Shown piece by piece: positions 45,644 to 55,597 of a stretch of DNA of 64,000 nt. The DNA comes from Acidobacteriota bacterium (GTDB lineage Bacteria; Acidobacteriota; Holophagae; Acanthopleuribacterales; Acanthopleuribacteraceae): NCBI GenBank assembly GCA_002747255.1, contig PDUC01000030.1:34620-98619 (forward strand). Direction: 5' to 3'. The number at the start of each line of letters is the position of its first letter. Position 1 is the first letter of the stretch. Made by a program: the position numbers and the translations under genes. The notes under the pieces were generated by a model that worked only from the letters and a program-made list of their open reading frames with translations, searched no databases and was not told where the DNA came from.

Positions 45644-46489
45644 ATGTTTCAGGGATCTTTAGAAGATATCAAACTGCCAGATGTCATTCAACTCTTGAGC
45701 AGCAGCTCCAAAACGGGTGCATTCACCATCACCAGACGAAAACAGAAGGGATCCATCTTTCTGGTCAAAGGGCAAATAAACCACGCTATCTGTGGTAATC
45801 TCAAAGGTGAAGATGCCATTTTTAACATGGCTGTCTGGCAGGATGGCACTTTTAAATTCGTTGAAAACAAGACCGCTACTGAAAAGACCGTCAGCAAAAA
45901 CAATGCGCACATTCTCATGGAGGTTGCCCGCAAGCTCGATGAGTGGCGTGTTCTGAGCAAGAAAATTCCTTCTTTGGAGCTCATACCCGAACTGGAAACG
46001 CTTGGACACAAAAAGGTGAGCTTTAACACCCAGGAGTGGAGTGTCTTATCCAAAATTAACGGAGTCAACGATATCACTGAGATAGCCGGTATTTCAGCAA
46101 TAGCTCCCCTTGATGCGGCCAAACTCATCTACGGTCTGGTTGCGAACGGAATGGTCAAGCTCAGAGAGAAACCGAAGGTCAATCCCGACAAGAACCCACT
46201 CCTTGACAGTACAAAAGAGAAGGCCAAAACGGAAGATCAGACCAAGCGTGAGTTCCTGGAGAAAATCGAGAAAATCTACAAGGAAAGTAAACATATTCTG
46301 GAAGACTTCGCACACCCAGTAGTTCAGCGTCACTGTGCCAAAGGTGTTAAAGAGGTCGATAAAGGCGGTGGATTGCCAGCCGTTATTGAAGTGGCATCCC
46401 AAATTATCAAGGCGACCCAAATCTTGGAAGGGTCAGAAAAAGCCAAAAAATTAACCGTCATTCTAAAAAACATTATTAGAAAATCCTGA
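45644..46489 (+). CDS. DUF4388 domain protein
   Basis: A 281-residue soluble protein opening with a DUF4388 domain (FQGSLEDIKLPDVIQLLSSS, TGAFTI, GSIFLVKGQINHAICG), then a winged-helix-like part (WSVLSKINGVNDITEIA...) similar to the C-terminal end of the other DUF4388 protein at 21.6 kb, and a helical tail. No signal peptide. It lies between tonB and a TPR gene, parallel to the first DUF4388 gene, which is also next to a TonB-C-like gene. Function unknown. Confidence 0.75.
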   Translation: MFQGSLEDIKLPDVIQLLSSSSKTGAFTITRRKQKGSIFLVKGQINHAICGNLKGEDAIFNMAVWQDGTFKFVENKTATEKTVSKNNAHILMEVARKLDEWRVLSKKIPSLELIPELETLGHKKVSFNTQEWSVLSKINGVNDITEIAGISAIAPLDAAKLIYGLVANGMVKLREKPKVNPDKNPLLDSTKEKAKTEDQTKREFLEKIEKIYKESKHILEDFAHPVVQRHCAKGVKEVDKGGGLPAVIEVASQIIKATQILEGSEKAKKLTVILKNIIRKS

Positions 46490-46511
46490 CGGAATTTGCA
46501 TGGAGGATTTC

Positions 46512-47999
46512 ATGAAAAAAGGGTCCTTAGCCATCGTGCTGATGATTTTTACACTTACTCTATTTGCTCAAAATGAAGCAAATAGAGCCACTGAACTGTA
46601 CAAAAAGGGAAAGTACAAGGAAGCCATTACGCTTTTGGAAGAGGCTATTGCTACAAATCCCGATTGGTATTTCCCGGTACTTCTCAAGTCCAACTGTAAC
46701 ATGAAGCTTGGGAACTACCAGGCAGCTCTTGACGGCTACAAATTCATTCAATCAATGGAAATACCTGATAAAGAAATACCCAAAGTGAAATTCTTTATGG
46801 GCCAATGCTACATGCGCCTGGGTAAGCAAAAAGAAGCCATTGAGCTGTTTAATGGATTAACGAAGTCCGCGCCCGAGAATAAAAAGTTTGATATGTACTT
46901 CTCTGTGGGGCAAGCTGAAGTTCAGGTAGCTCGGGACGCACAGAAAAAGAAAAACAACAAGACAGCACACAGTTATTATTCCAAAGCTATCAGTAGTTTT
47001 ACGAACGCTCTCAAGTATCCCGCTTCGGACGAAAAACGAAAAATTAACGCTGCCTTCCAGAAAGCCTATTCTCAATTCAAAATCGGGAACCTTCAAGGTT
47101 CACAGGACTCCCTGCAAAAGTCCATTTCCTATTTTAAAGATGTATTGAAAATAGACCCCAAGCACGAACAAACTCATGAACTTTTGGTAGAAGTCAGTTT
47201 CAGGCTTGCCAAGAAAGCGAAAGGCAAAGACAAAGTTGCCAAGTACGCGCAGTGTGTCATTTACCTGGACGGCTATCTGAAATACTGGCCAAATGATGTG
47301 AAAATGCTCGATAAAAAAGGGCAGGCACTCTTAGGTGTTAAGAGATACAGTGAAGCGGTTTCTGTTTTCAAAAAAGTCGTCGCCAAGTCACCCAACGATG
47401 GCAATGCCTACTTCTCTTTGGGACGAGCCGAAATGGCAGATCGCCAGTACAATACCGCCATAGGAACATTTAAAAAAGCCATGGCCAAAGGCGCTGGCAA
47501 AAACCCCTATGTCTATTCCTTCTCCGCGCACTGCTACATCAAGCAGAAAACAAAGTGTACAAGAGACAATATCCCCCTCTACCAAAAAGCTGTTGATGTG
47601 TTGAATCAGGGCTTGAAAGCGATTCCTGGCAACAGCAAACTCCAGGCGGAACTCGATTCCAAAAAAGAGAACCTGGATATCTTCAAAACCAATTACGAAA
47701 CAGAAGAAAGTAACCGCAAAGCTCTGATCGACAACATTAAGAGTCTCGATCAAAACATTGCTGGTAACACCTCTAAACTCGAAAGAGAACGAGAAAAACA
47801 GCTCAAGCAAAATACGGAAGCAATTGAAAAATCAATTGCCAACCTGAAACAGCAGATCAAGGAAGCTCGCAGTGAAAAAGAGGCAGAAGTCAAAGCACTG
47901 CGTGCCTCTTATGATATTGCCAAGGCATGCGGCGGAGCACAAGGCACCGCATACTACAGCCAGATGCAAGCCGTATTGAAAGCTAACGGAGCTCTTTAA
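46512..47999 (+). CDS. Exported TPR-repeat protein with C-terminal coiled coil
   Basis: A 495-residue protein with a clear signal peptide (MKKGSLAIVLMIFTLTLFAQ), TPR motifs near 22-125 (ATELYKKGKYKEAITLLEEA) and 265-345 (ALLGVKRYSEAVSVFKKVV), and a coiled coil from about 400 to 470. It is a scaffold or adaptor in the periplasm or outer membrane. The start at 46512 is chosen because GGAGG lies five bases upstream and the signal peptide begins there; an ATG at 46500 would add four residues. It ends at a strong terminator. Confidence 0.85.
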   Translation: MKKGSLAIVLMIFTLTLFAQNEANRATELYKKGKYKEAITLLEEAIATNPDWYFPVLLKSNCNMKLGNYQAALDGYKFIQSMEIPDKEIPKVKFFMGQCYMRLGKQKEAIELFNGLTKSAPENKKFDMYFSVGQAEVQVARDAQKKKNNKTAHSYYSKAISSFTNALKYPASDEKRKINAAFQKAYSQFKIGNLQGSQDSLQKSISYFKDVLKIDPKHEQTHELLVEVSFRLAKKAKGKDKVAKYAQCVIYLDGYLKYWPNDVKMLDKKGQALLGVKRYSEAVSVFKKVVAKSPNDGNAYFSLGRAEMADRQYNTAIGTFKKAMAKGAGKNPYVYSFSAHCYIKQKTKCTRDNIPLYQKAVDVLNQGLKAIPGNSKLQAELDSKKENLDIFKTNYETEESNRKALIDNIKSLDQNIAGNTSKLEREREKQLKQNTEAIEKSIANLKQQIKEARSEKEAEVKALRASYDIAKACGGAQGTAYYSQMQAVLKANGAL

Positions 48000-48070
48000 C
48001 TCTTCTAGTTTCACCATCATTACTCACGTCCATTGATTTTTTAATTTATAAAATCCTCGGGTATTCGTAA

Positions 48071-48100
48071 AATAGCAGGGCTTGCCCTGCTATTTTTTTT
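48071..48100 (+). terminator. Strong Rho-independent terminator
   Basis: AATAGCAGGGC / GCCCTGCTATT, eleven paired bases with a two-base apex, followed directly by eight T. It ends the TPR gene, yet it lies only twelve bases before the ATG of the RND adaptor gene. Confidence 0.9.
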
Positions 48101-48112
48101 AGGTGTTATAAA

Positions 48113-49192
48113 ATGAATAAATTAGATAAGGTCGTTTTGATGTTCGTGTTAGCATTACTGACAATGACTTGCGGTCCCTCGTCATCCGCACATGATCAGA
48201 ACCGGAATAAGAATGAGTTTAACAAGCAGGAAAAAGCCGTTCCAATAGCCGTTCAGAAACCGCGTCGTGGTATGGCATATGCCTATTATGCCACCACGGC
48301 TGTACTGGAAGCAGAACACAGAGCTGAAATAAGAGCTAAAACAGGCGGAGTCATTCTCGATCTGTTTGTAGAGGAGGGCGATCTCCTGAAAAAAGGCGCG
48401 ACCATGCTGAAACTCGAGGACAGCGACCAGAAGCTGAAACTCAAGCAGGCTCGATTAACCTTCCAGCAAGCTCAGAAGGAATTTAAAAGGCACACTAAAA
48501 TGAAAAACACAGGGGTGCTTTCGCAAGAGCTCTATGAACAGAGTGAAAACAACTACTTGCAAGCTTCAGCAGATTTAGAAGTCGCGGAACTGAATTTATC
48601 GTATACCGAAGTCAAAGCTCCCCTGGCCGGGATCTGCGTCAAAAGACGGGTGGATCTTGGCACGCATATCGATCTGGGTACGCCTCTGTTTGACATAATG
48701 GACATGGATCCCATGCTCCTGCGCGTGCATGTTCCAGCTAACCGCATGGATGAAATTGAGCTGGGTCAGGAATTGGAGATGTCAATAGACAGCACCGGTG
48801 ACAGACTGAAGGGCGTGATTCAGCTTATCAGTCCCATTGTCGATTCGGAAACCGGAACCGTTAAAATTACAGCTGCCGTTCGCAATTATCCCGATTCAGT
48901 GCGGCCTGGCGATTTTGCTGAGATACGGTTAATTACAGAGAAAAAAGAAGATGCCATGTTAGTTCCCAGCATTGCTGTATTTGAAGAAAAAGGTCAATCC
49001 GTGGTCTTTATCGCGGTTCAGGGCAAAGCTGTCAGAAAGGCTGTAACCGTGGGTCTGGTGACAGAGAAAGAAACGGAAATATTGACCGGTATTGATATGA
49101 ATGACCACATTGTGGTCAAAGGGCAGCGCGGTTTGCGAGACGGCCAAAAGGTAACCATCCTGGATACCGGCGAGGATCAAACAGTCAAGTAA
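48113..49192 (+). CDS. RND efflux periplasmic adaptor (lipoprotein)
   Basis: A 359-residue membrane-fusion protein. The signal sequence ends in a lipobox-like LTMTC (C20), with T at -1 unusual. Then come the AcrA/CusB-like barrel and lipoyl halves (AEIRAKTGGVILDLFVEEGD and LNLSYTEVKAPLAGICVKRRV), the helical hairpin between, and the beta-barrel/membrane-proximal domains. It connects the two RND permeases encoded next with an outer-membrane channel, not encoded here. Confidence 0.92.
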   Translation: MNKLDKVVLMFVLALLTMTCGPSSSAHDQNRNKNEFNKQEKAVPIAVQKPRRGMAYAYYATTAVLEAEHRAEIRAKTGGVILDLFVEEGDLLKKGATMLKLEDSDQKLKLKQARLTFQQAQKEFKRHTKMKNTGVLSQELYEQSENNYLQASADLEVAELNLSYTEVKAPLAGICVKRRVDLGTHIDLGTPLFDIMDMDPMLLRVHVPANRMDEIELGQELEMSIDSTGDRLKGVIQLISPIVDSETGTVKITAAVRNYPDSVRPGDFAEIRLITEKKEDAMLVPSIAVFEEKGQSVVFIAVQGKAVRKAVTVGLVTEKETEILTGIDMNDHIVVKGQRGLRDGQKVTILDTGEDQTVK

Positions 49193-49219
49193 AAGCAACC
49201 CGATCACCGAGGTGAGATT

Positions 49220-52200
49220 TTGATTAAAGAACTCGTAGGGTTTTCAGTTAACCGAAAAGTGACCATCGCCATGATGGCTCTGGCTGTACTTGCATTTGGC
49301 AGTGTCAGTCTTTCCCGCCTCACTGTCAACTTGCTCCCGGACATTGCCTATCCGTCACTGACGGTTCAAACGGAGTTTCCCAACGCGGCGCCCGGTGAAG
49401 TTGAGAACTTGATTACCGTGCCGGTGGAAGAGGCGGTAGGCGTTCTCAAGGGCTTAAAAGAGCTGCACTCTGTGTCGCGTTCCGGTCGTTCAGAAGTCTC
49501 TCTTGAGTTTGATTGGGGAACGGACATCGATATGCTGTCGATCGATGTGAGAGAGAAACTGGATCGTTTGATCTTGCCTGAGGAAGCGGAACGGCCAATC
49601 GTACTGCGTTACGATCCCGCATTGGATCCCATCATGAGATTGGCGTTTTCAGGCGCGAAGAAACTCAGTCTAATGCGCTACATTGCCGAGAATCAGATTA
49701 AAGACGCTCTGGAGCGAATAGAAGGCGTTGCCTCTGCCCGGGTCAAGGGTGGAGAAGAGGAGGAAATACAGATCAATCTCAACCAGGGCAAGCTGGCAGC
49801 CATGGGGATACAGCCCGAGGAGATCGCCCTGATCCTCAGTTCTTCCAATATCAATCGGCCAGGCGGTTCATTAAAAGGCCCGGAGAGCCAATACATGGTT
49901 CGCACGCTGAATGAATACCAGTCGGTGGAAGAAATCGCCAACTTGATTGTAACACCTCACGGTAAAGCCCCGGTTGCGTTGAAAGAAATGGCAGACGTCG
50001 TGCGAGGTGTTGTGGATCGGGAAGAAATTACCCGGGTAAACGGCATGGAGTGTGTTGTGGTGGAGATCTTCAAGGAAGGTGATGCCAATACGGTTCAAGT
50101 CGCTCAGTCGGTTCGGGAGGCATTGAATCACATTCAGCTGAATTTGGCTGACACCGATCAGCTCTCGGTCTTGTCCGATCAGTCGCGTTTCATTGAACAA
50201 GCGATCGATGAAGTTGAAAGTGCGCTTTTCATAGGTGGTGTGCTGGCTATTTTGGTGCTCCTTTGTTATTTGCGCGACATTCGGTCAACCCTTATTATCG
50301 CCGTTTCCATACCGCTCTCTGTTGTGGCCACCTTCATGCTCATGTATCAAATGGATGTGAGTTTGAATATTATGTCTCTTGGCGGTTTAACCCTGGGTAT
50401 CGGTATGCTTGTGGACAGTTCCATTGTCGTTCTGGAAGCCATTCATCGTTTAAGGGAAAAGGGGTACAGTAGAAAGAGAGCGGCTATTGAGGGAACGCAT
50501 GAAGTCGGGGGCGCGGTTGTCGCCTCGGTTTTGACCACGGTTGCGGTATTCCTGCCCATTGTATTTGTTCAGGGCATTGCAGGCCAGCTCTTTAGAGATC
50601 AGTCCATGACGGTGACTTTCAGCCTGCTTTCCTCTCTGGTTGTTTCCATGACGCTGCTCCCCATGCTGGCTTCTTCAGGTAAAAAGAGCCGCTTGGTGAT
50701 CTCAGACCGCCGATCGCTCTTCAAAAAGGCGTATGAAAAACTCTTGCGCGGCTGTTTACGCTTGAAGTGGCTGATACTCCTGCTGGCTGTTTTGCTCTTC
50801 GCGGTCACTCTGAGCTTCATCCCGCAGTTAGGCCGGGAGTTGATACCCCCGCTTGCGGAAGGTGAATTCTATTTTGAAGTGACCATGCCGGAAGGAACGC
50901 CTCTGCCAGCTACCGATCGTGTAATTCATGAAATGGAGAAACAGGCCGGTGGTTTACCGGCAGTAGGCCAGGTCTACACCTCAACAGGTACCCGAAATGT
51001 ATCAGGCGGTCTGTCGCTCAAGACAAGGGATGAGAACCTGGGGCAAGTCTTCGTCACACTTAAAGATCGCAGCAATGAAGAGCTGGAAAGGCAGGTGGCG
51101 AACCGGCTTCGCAATGCCTATGCACGCATTCCAGGTTTGGAAGTCAAATTGGGTCGGACCTCGTTTTTTAGTTTAAAAACACCCATAGAGTTGCATTTTT
51201 TCGGGGAAAACCTCGACCAGTTGAAAGATTACACGCTCGATCTCAAAGAAAAGCTCAATCAAGTTGAGGGGCTTTCCGATGTTCGTGCTTCTCTGGAAAG
51301 CGGAAACCCGGAATTAAATGTGATTTTTAACAGGGATAAACTGGCACGGCTGGGCTTTACCATTCGCGATGTCTCTCAAACGCTGCACGACCGGGTTAAC
51401 GGCAGAGTTGTTTCCAGATTCAAGGAGGACGATCGTCACATTGACATCAGGCTGAGGAACAGGGAAGAGGATCGAAACTCCGTGCTGAGTATTGATAACG
51501 CGGTTGTGGCTATGAAAGAAGCACAGCCCATCACCCTTAAGTCACTTGCAAGCATTGAAAGGGGTCGTGGACCGGCGGAAATTCACCGTATCAAACAGAG
51601 TCGGGTTGCCATTTTATCGGCCGAACCCAGCGGGGACTTGGCTGTTGGCGAGCTTTTTGACTCACTTCATCGCGTTGTGGCGGAAAACCCGCCGCCTTTT
51701 GGCGTGACTTACGAACCCGGAGGGCAGAATTCAGAAATGGAAGCCTCGTTTGACAGCATGAAATTTGCCCTCATTCTGGCTGTATTTCTCGTTTATCTGG
51801 TGATGGCAGCCACCTTCGAGAATCTCCTGCATCCCTTCTTGATTCTGTTAACCATTCCATTGGCCTCAATAGGCGTGATTCTGGGGCTTACCCTCTTCAA
51901 TCTCAGCATCAGCGTGATCTCCGCGATCGGAACGGTCTTTCTGGTGGGAGTGGTTGTCAATAACGCCATTGTGTTAATCGATGCCATCAACCGCTTGAGG
52001 CGGGAGGGGCTCGATAAGCTGTCGGCGGTCGTTGAGGCGGGAATCATCAGGCTGAGACCAATTATGATGACCACCCTGACAACGATTCTGGGTTTATTGC
52101 CCATGGCATTTGGCTTTGGAGAGGGCAGTGAATTGAGGCAGCCTCTGGCTATTGTCGTGACCATGGGCTTGGCTGTATCCACTCTCTTGACCCTGATCGT

Positions 52201-52297
52201 CATACCGGCTTTTTACATGGTTGTACCGTCCAGGGTGAGTTCCTTTACCGAGGAAGAACTCACCGAGCAAGAACGGAGGGTAATCGAATCATCATGA
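49220..52297 (+). CDS. RND-family efflux permease, first of pair
   Basis: A 1025-residue inner-membrane transporter with twelve membrane segments in two repeats and two large periplasmic domains (AcrB-type). In TM4 the motif is GIGMLVDSSIVVLEAI, with one aspartate at the position of the AcrB pair, and TM10 shows GVVVNNAIVLIDAI. The start is TTG at 49220 after GAGGTGA. It shares a transcript with the adaptor upstream and overlaps the second permease by four bases. Confidence 0.93.
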   Translation: MIKELVGFSVNRKVTIAMMALAVLAFGSVSLSRLTVNLLPDIAYPSLTVQTEFPNAAPGEVENLITVPVEEAVGVLKGLKELHSVSRSGRSEVSLEFDWGTDIDMLSIDVREKLDRLILPEEAERPIVLRYDPALDPIMRLAFSGAKKLSLMRYIAENQIKDALERIEGVASARVKGGEEEEIQINLNQGKLAAMGIQPEEIALILSSSNINRPGGSLKGPESQYMVRTLNEYQSVEEIANLIVTPHGKAPVALKEMADVVRGVVDREEITRVNGMECVVVEIFKEGDANTVQVAQSVREALNHIQLNLADTDQLSVLSDQSRFIEQAIDEVESALFIGGVLAILVLLCYLRDIRSTLIIAVSIPLSVVATFMLMYQMDVSLNIMSLGGLTLGIGMLVDSSIVVLEAIHRLREKGYSRKRAAIEGTHEVGGAVVASVLTTVAVFLPIVFVQGIAGQLFRDQSMTVTFSLLSSLVVSMTLLPMLASSGKKSRLVISDRRSLFKKAYEKLLRGCLRLKWLILLLAVLLFAVTLSFIPQLGRELIPPLAEGEFYFEVTMPEGTPLPATDRVIHEMEKQAGGLPAVGQVYTSTGTRNVSGGLSLKTRDENLGQVFVTLKDRSNEELERQVANRLRNAYARIPGLEVKLGRTSFFSLKTPIELHFFGENLDQLKDYTLDLKEKLNQVEGLSDVRASLESGNPELNVIFNRDKLARLGFTIRDVSQTLHDRVNGRVVSRFKEDDRHIDIRLRNREEDRNSVLSIDNAVVAMKEAQPITLKSLASIERGRGPAEIHRIKQSRVAILSAEPSGDLAVGELFDSLHRVVAENPPPFGVTYEPGGQNSEMEASFDSMKFALILAVFLVYLVMAATFENLLHPFLILLTIPLASIGVILGLTLFNLSISVISAIGTVFLVGVVVNNAIVLIDAINRLRREGLDKLSAVVEAGIIRLRPIMMTTLTTILGLLPMAFGFGEGSELRQPLAIVVTMGLAVSTLLTLIVIPAFYMVVPSRVSSFTEEELTEQERRVIESS

Positions 52298-55200
52298 CAC
52301 TTCCCGAACTCGCCATACGCCGGCCTGTCACCGCCTTCGTCCTGCTCATTTCAATCTTTGTTTTTGGCGCAATTGCCCTTACCCGTCTGCCCCTGGCTTT
52401 TATGCCGGAATACGAGCGAAAAAGCCTTTACATCGTTGTTGACTACCCCAATGCCTCTCCTAAAATCGTTGAAAGACTCATTATCCGGCCAATTGAAGAA
52501 GCGTTGAGTCCCATGAATGGAGTCACGCATATGAGATCGTATTCCAACGCGGGCGGCGGCAGAGTGGTGCTTCGATTTGCATTCGATACCAGCATGGATA
52601 TGGCGCGCACTGAAATACGAGAGCGGCTGGATAGAATGAAGGATGAACTGCCCGAGGACATGGAGCGGATTACCATCTCATCGAATTGGGATGCCAGCAT
52701 TTCCGGCGAAGCCATTTTGGAAGGTCGAATCTCTTCGGGTCGCGATTTGAGCAAAGACTATGAACTTCTGAAAAGAAAAATCATGAAACCCATCGAGCGC
52801 ATTCCCGGTGTTGCCAGTGTGCAGCTTGACGGTGTCAATCCAAGAGAAATTAAAATCAATCTCGATCTGCATGCCATTAAAAGACACCAAATGGATATCA
52901 GGAATGTTTTGACCGCGCTCAACGGAAATAACCTCGATCAGAGTCTGGGTGTCGTCAGAACCGCGGAATACCGCTTCGCGCTGAGAACCAAAGGCAGCTT
53001 TTCAACCCTTGAAGAACTGGAAGAGCTTCCCATTAACTCAAAAGGTCTGAAATTGCGGGATATTGCCTCCGTTACCTATAGGGAACCGCCGCTGGAATAC
53101 GGAAGACATCTCGATGGGAGTTTCGCGGTGGGTCTCCATGTCTCTCAGGAATCGGCCGCCAACACCGTGGAGGTGTGCAGCGCCATTCGCAAGAGGGTCG
53201 CCCAAATGAATGAAGACCCGGAACTGGAAGGTATCCACTTTCTGTTGTGGGAAGATCAGGGCAGAGAAATAGAGAAATCCATACACGACCTGGAAAAAAC
53301 AGGGTTCATGGGAGCCTTGCTGGCGTGTATCATCCTGTTTTTCTTTTTGAAAAAAATATCCAGCACAATGATAGCGGTTTTCTGTATTCCACTTTCGCTG
53401 CTTGTGGCTTGCGGTGTGATTTGGTCCATGGGGAAATCGCTCAATACGCTGTCGCTGCTGGGACTCATCGTTGGAATTGGTATGTTGGTGGACAATGCCG
53501 TGGTGATGATGGAGAACATCGTTCGCTACCAGCAAAAGGGTCTTCGATCCAGGTTTGCCGCCCTGGTTGGTTCGAGAGAAGTCTCCGTTGCCGTTATGGC
53601 CGCGACGTTCACCTCTGTGATCGTGTTTTTGCCCATGATTTTCTCCAAACCGTCAGAAATGAATGTGGCTTTGAGGGAACTGGCACTGACGGTTTGTTAC
53701 ACCCTGCTGGCGTCCCTGTTTATCAGCCAGACCTTAATACCGCTTTGTATGAGCCAACTTCCCAAACAGCGCAAAAAAAGTGGCACGGGGCGCTTGATGA
53801 GGGCATTACAGGGTGTCTATTCCAAAATACTGAAGTGGACCCTGAGGCATCGTGTCATCGCTCCTGTTGCCGGTCTTGTCGTCATAGCCTCAGCCTATTT
53901 CCCTTTTAAAAACATCAACTTCAATTTTGAAGCGAATTCCAGTGAAATGTTTATTCAGCTGGAGTATCGGTTCAGTGAGAACCTGTCACTTGAGAGAAAG
54001 GAAGGAGTTATCACGCGTGTTGAAAAAGCACTGGATAGGATAAAAGAGCCCTGTAAGATTGATTCCATCTACAGTTACTGGAGTGATCGTCACACGCTGA
54101 CCCGATTGTACCTGGAAGACGGCTTTGCTCATGAAAAACACATGGACTCGGTCAAGAGAGTCCTTCCGCGAATGCTGCCGGACATACCGGGAGTTAAAAT
54201 CAGATTGAAAGACAACGGCAGATTCTGGCAGAGGAACAGCGGTAAGCGCATTTCATTCCGTCTGGAGGGACCCGATACCGAAGTACTCTGTGAGCTGGCC
54301 GATGAAGCGCTGGAACTGATTGAGCAAGTTGAGGGTATGTTCGATTTTTACAGCACGGCAGAGGGCGGACGAACGGAGCTGCACTCCATCATCAACCGTG
54401 AAAAGGCTCGTGCCTACAACGTTCATGCAGGCCAGGCAAGTCAACTTGTTGAATTGACCTTTCGGGGCAGACGGCTGCCCAGGTTTAAGGATGGTGATAC
54501 CGAAGTAGACATGAGACTGGCACTCGATGAACGGGAAATCGAGAGCCTGGATCAGTTGAAGAACCTGCCTCTCATAAGATCTGGCTTGCCCAACGTGCCA
54601 CTGGAATCCCTGTCGGATTTTGTTGAGGTTAAAACACCCGACTCCATACGAAGGACAGACAAGGTCGCCGGTATTTGGGTCGGTGGTAAATTTGAACACG
54701 GTGACAAGGATACCTATCGCCGGAAAATGGTTCAAGCCTTGGAGCAAATGACACTTCCGTACGGTTATCACTGGGACTTTCAGTGGCGGAACAAGAGTGC
54801 GGAAGAAAGTAAAAAAGAGTTCATCACCAATCTGCTGCTCGCTCTCGGATTGATATTTGCCGTTATGGCGGCTGTATTTGAATCTACAAAACAGGCTGTT
54901 TCACTTATGATATCGCTGCCTTTTGCCGCGGCGGGAGCCATGTGGATGCTCTTCATTTTGAAAACCGATTTCGACCAACCCGCGTCCATCGGGCTGCTTT
55001 TGTTATTGGGAATTGTGGTCAACAACGGGATTGTCATGGTCGAGCATATCAATTTGTACAGAAGGAAGGGGATGAAGAGAGAGGAGGCCATGATCAAGGG
55101 CGGACGTGAGCGGTTCAGACCCGTTCTCATGACGGCTTTGACCACTTTTATCGGCTTACTTCCCATTGCGATCGATAAACCCGCCATGGCGGGTGTCTAT

Positions 55201-55377
55201 TACTATTCCATGGCCTACGTCATGATGGGCGGATTGCTTGTTTCAACCGTCCTGACAACCGTTCTGCTGCCCAGCACCATTTGCATCACAGAGGACGTTT
55301 TCAGTCTGATCAAGCGATCCGCGCACTTTCTTGTAAAAGAGATGGTGAGGCTTGTGTTTATTTCGCGGGGAGCTTGA
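52294..55377 (+). CDS. RND-family efflux permease, second of pair
   Basis: A 1027-residue RND permease starting in the ATGA overlap with the first. TM4 carries GIGMLVDNAVVMMENI and TM10 GIVVNNGIVMVEHI, again with a single TM4 aspartate. The two are clearly different in sequence. The order adaptor-permease-permease recalls mdtABC, where the two form a mixed trimer. No outer-membrane factor gene lies nearby. Confidence 0.93.
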   Translation: MTLPELAIRRPVTAFVLLISIFVFGAIALTRLPLAFMPEYERKSLYIVVDYPNASPKIVERLIIRPIEEALSPMNGVTHMRSYSNAGGGRVVLRFAFDTSMDMARTEIRERLDRMKDELPEDMERITISSNWDASISGEAILEGRISSGRDLSKDYELLKRKIMKPIERIPGVASVQLDGVNPREIKINLDLHAIKRHQMDIRNVLTALNGNNLDQSLGVVRTAEYRFALRTKGSFSTLEELEELPINSKGLKLRDIASVTYREPPLEYGRHLDGSFAVGLHVSQESAANTVEVCSAIRKRVAQMNEDPELEGIHFLLWEDQGREIEKSIHDLEKTGFMGALLACIILFFFLKKISSTMIAVFCIPLSLLVACGVIWSMGKSLNTLSLLGLIVGIGMLVDNAVVMMENIVRYQQKGLRSRFAALVGSREVSVAVMAATFTSVIVFLPMIFSKPSEMNVALRELALTVCYTLLASLFISQTLIPLCMSQLPKQRKKSGTGRLMRALQGVYSKILKWTLRHRVIAPVAGLVVIASAYFPFKNINFNFEANSSEMFIQLEYRFSENLSLERKEGVITRVEKALDRIKEPCKIDSIYSYWSDRHTLTRLYLEDGFAHEKHMDSVKRVLPRMLPDIPGVKIRLKDNGRFWQRNSGKRISFRLEGPDTEVLCELADEALELIEQVEGMFDFYSTAEGGRTELHSIINREKARAYNVHAGQASQLVELTFRGRRLPRFKDGDTEVDMRLALDEREIESLDQLKNLPLIRSGLPNVPLESLSDFVEVKTPDSIRRTDKVAGIWVGGKFEHGDKDTYRRKMVQALEQMTLPYGYHWDFQWRNKSAEESKKEFITNLLLALGLIFAVMAAVFESTKQAVSLMISLPFAAAGAMWMLFILKTDFDQPASIGLLLLLGIVVNNGIVMVEHINLYRRKGMKREEAMIKGGRERFRPVLMTALTTFIGLLPIAIDKPAMAGVYYYSMAYVMMGGLLVSTVLTTVLLPSTICITEDVFSLIKRSAHFLVKEMVRLVFISRGA

Positions 55378-55597
55378 CAAAAGGGTCGTTAACTGATAAG
55401 AGGATTAGTGGAACAAGTGTGTTCTTATCACATATAAATAAGACTCCTTTATTGACATTGAACCAGAAGAGCGAAGTGCCACAAGACTGATCCCGATGGA
55501 ATTGATCGGCCATGGATTTGAAACAACCAGGCACCTGGAAGATCCGGGTAAATGGCTGCGGTCAGCTTTGCTTTTTTTAATCTGACAGGAATCCAGC

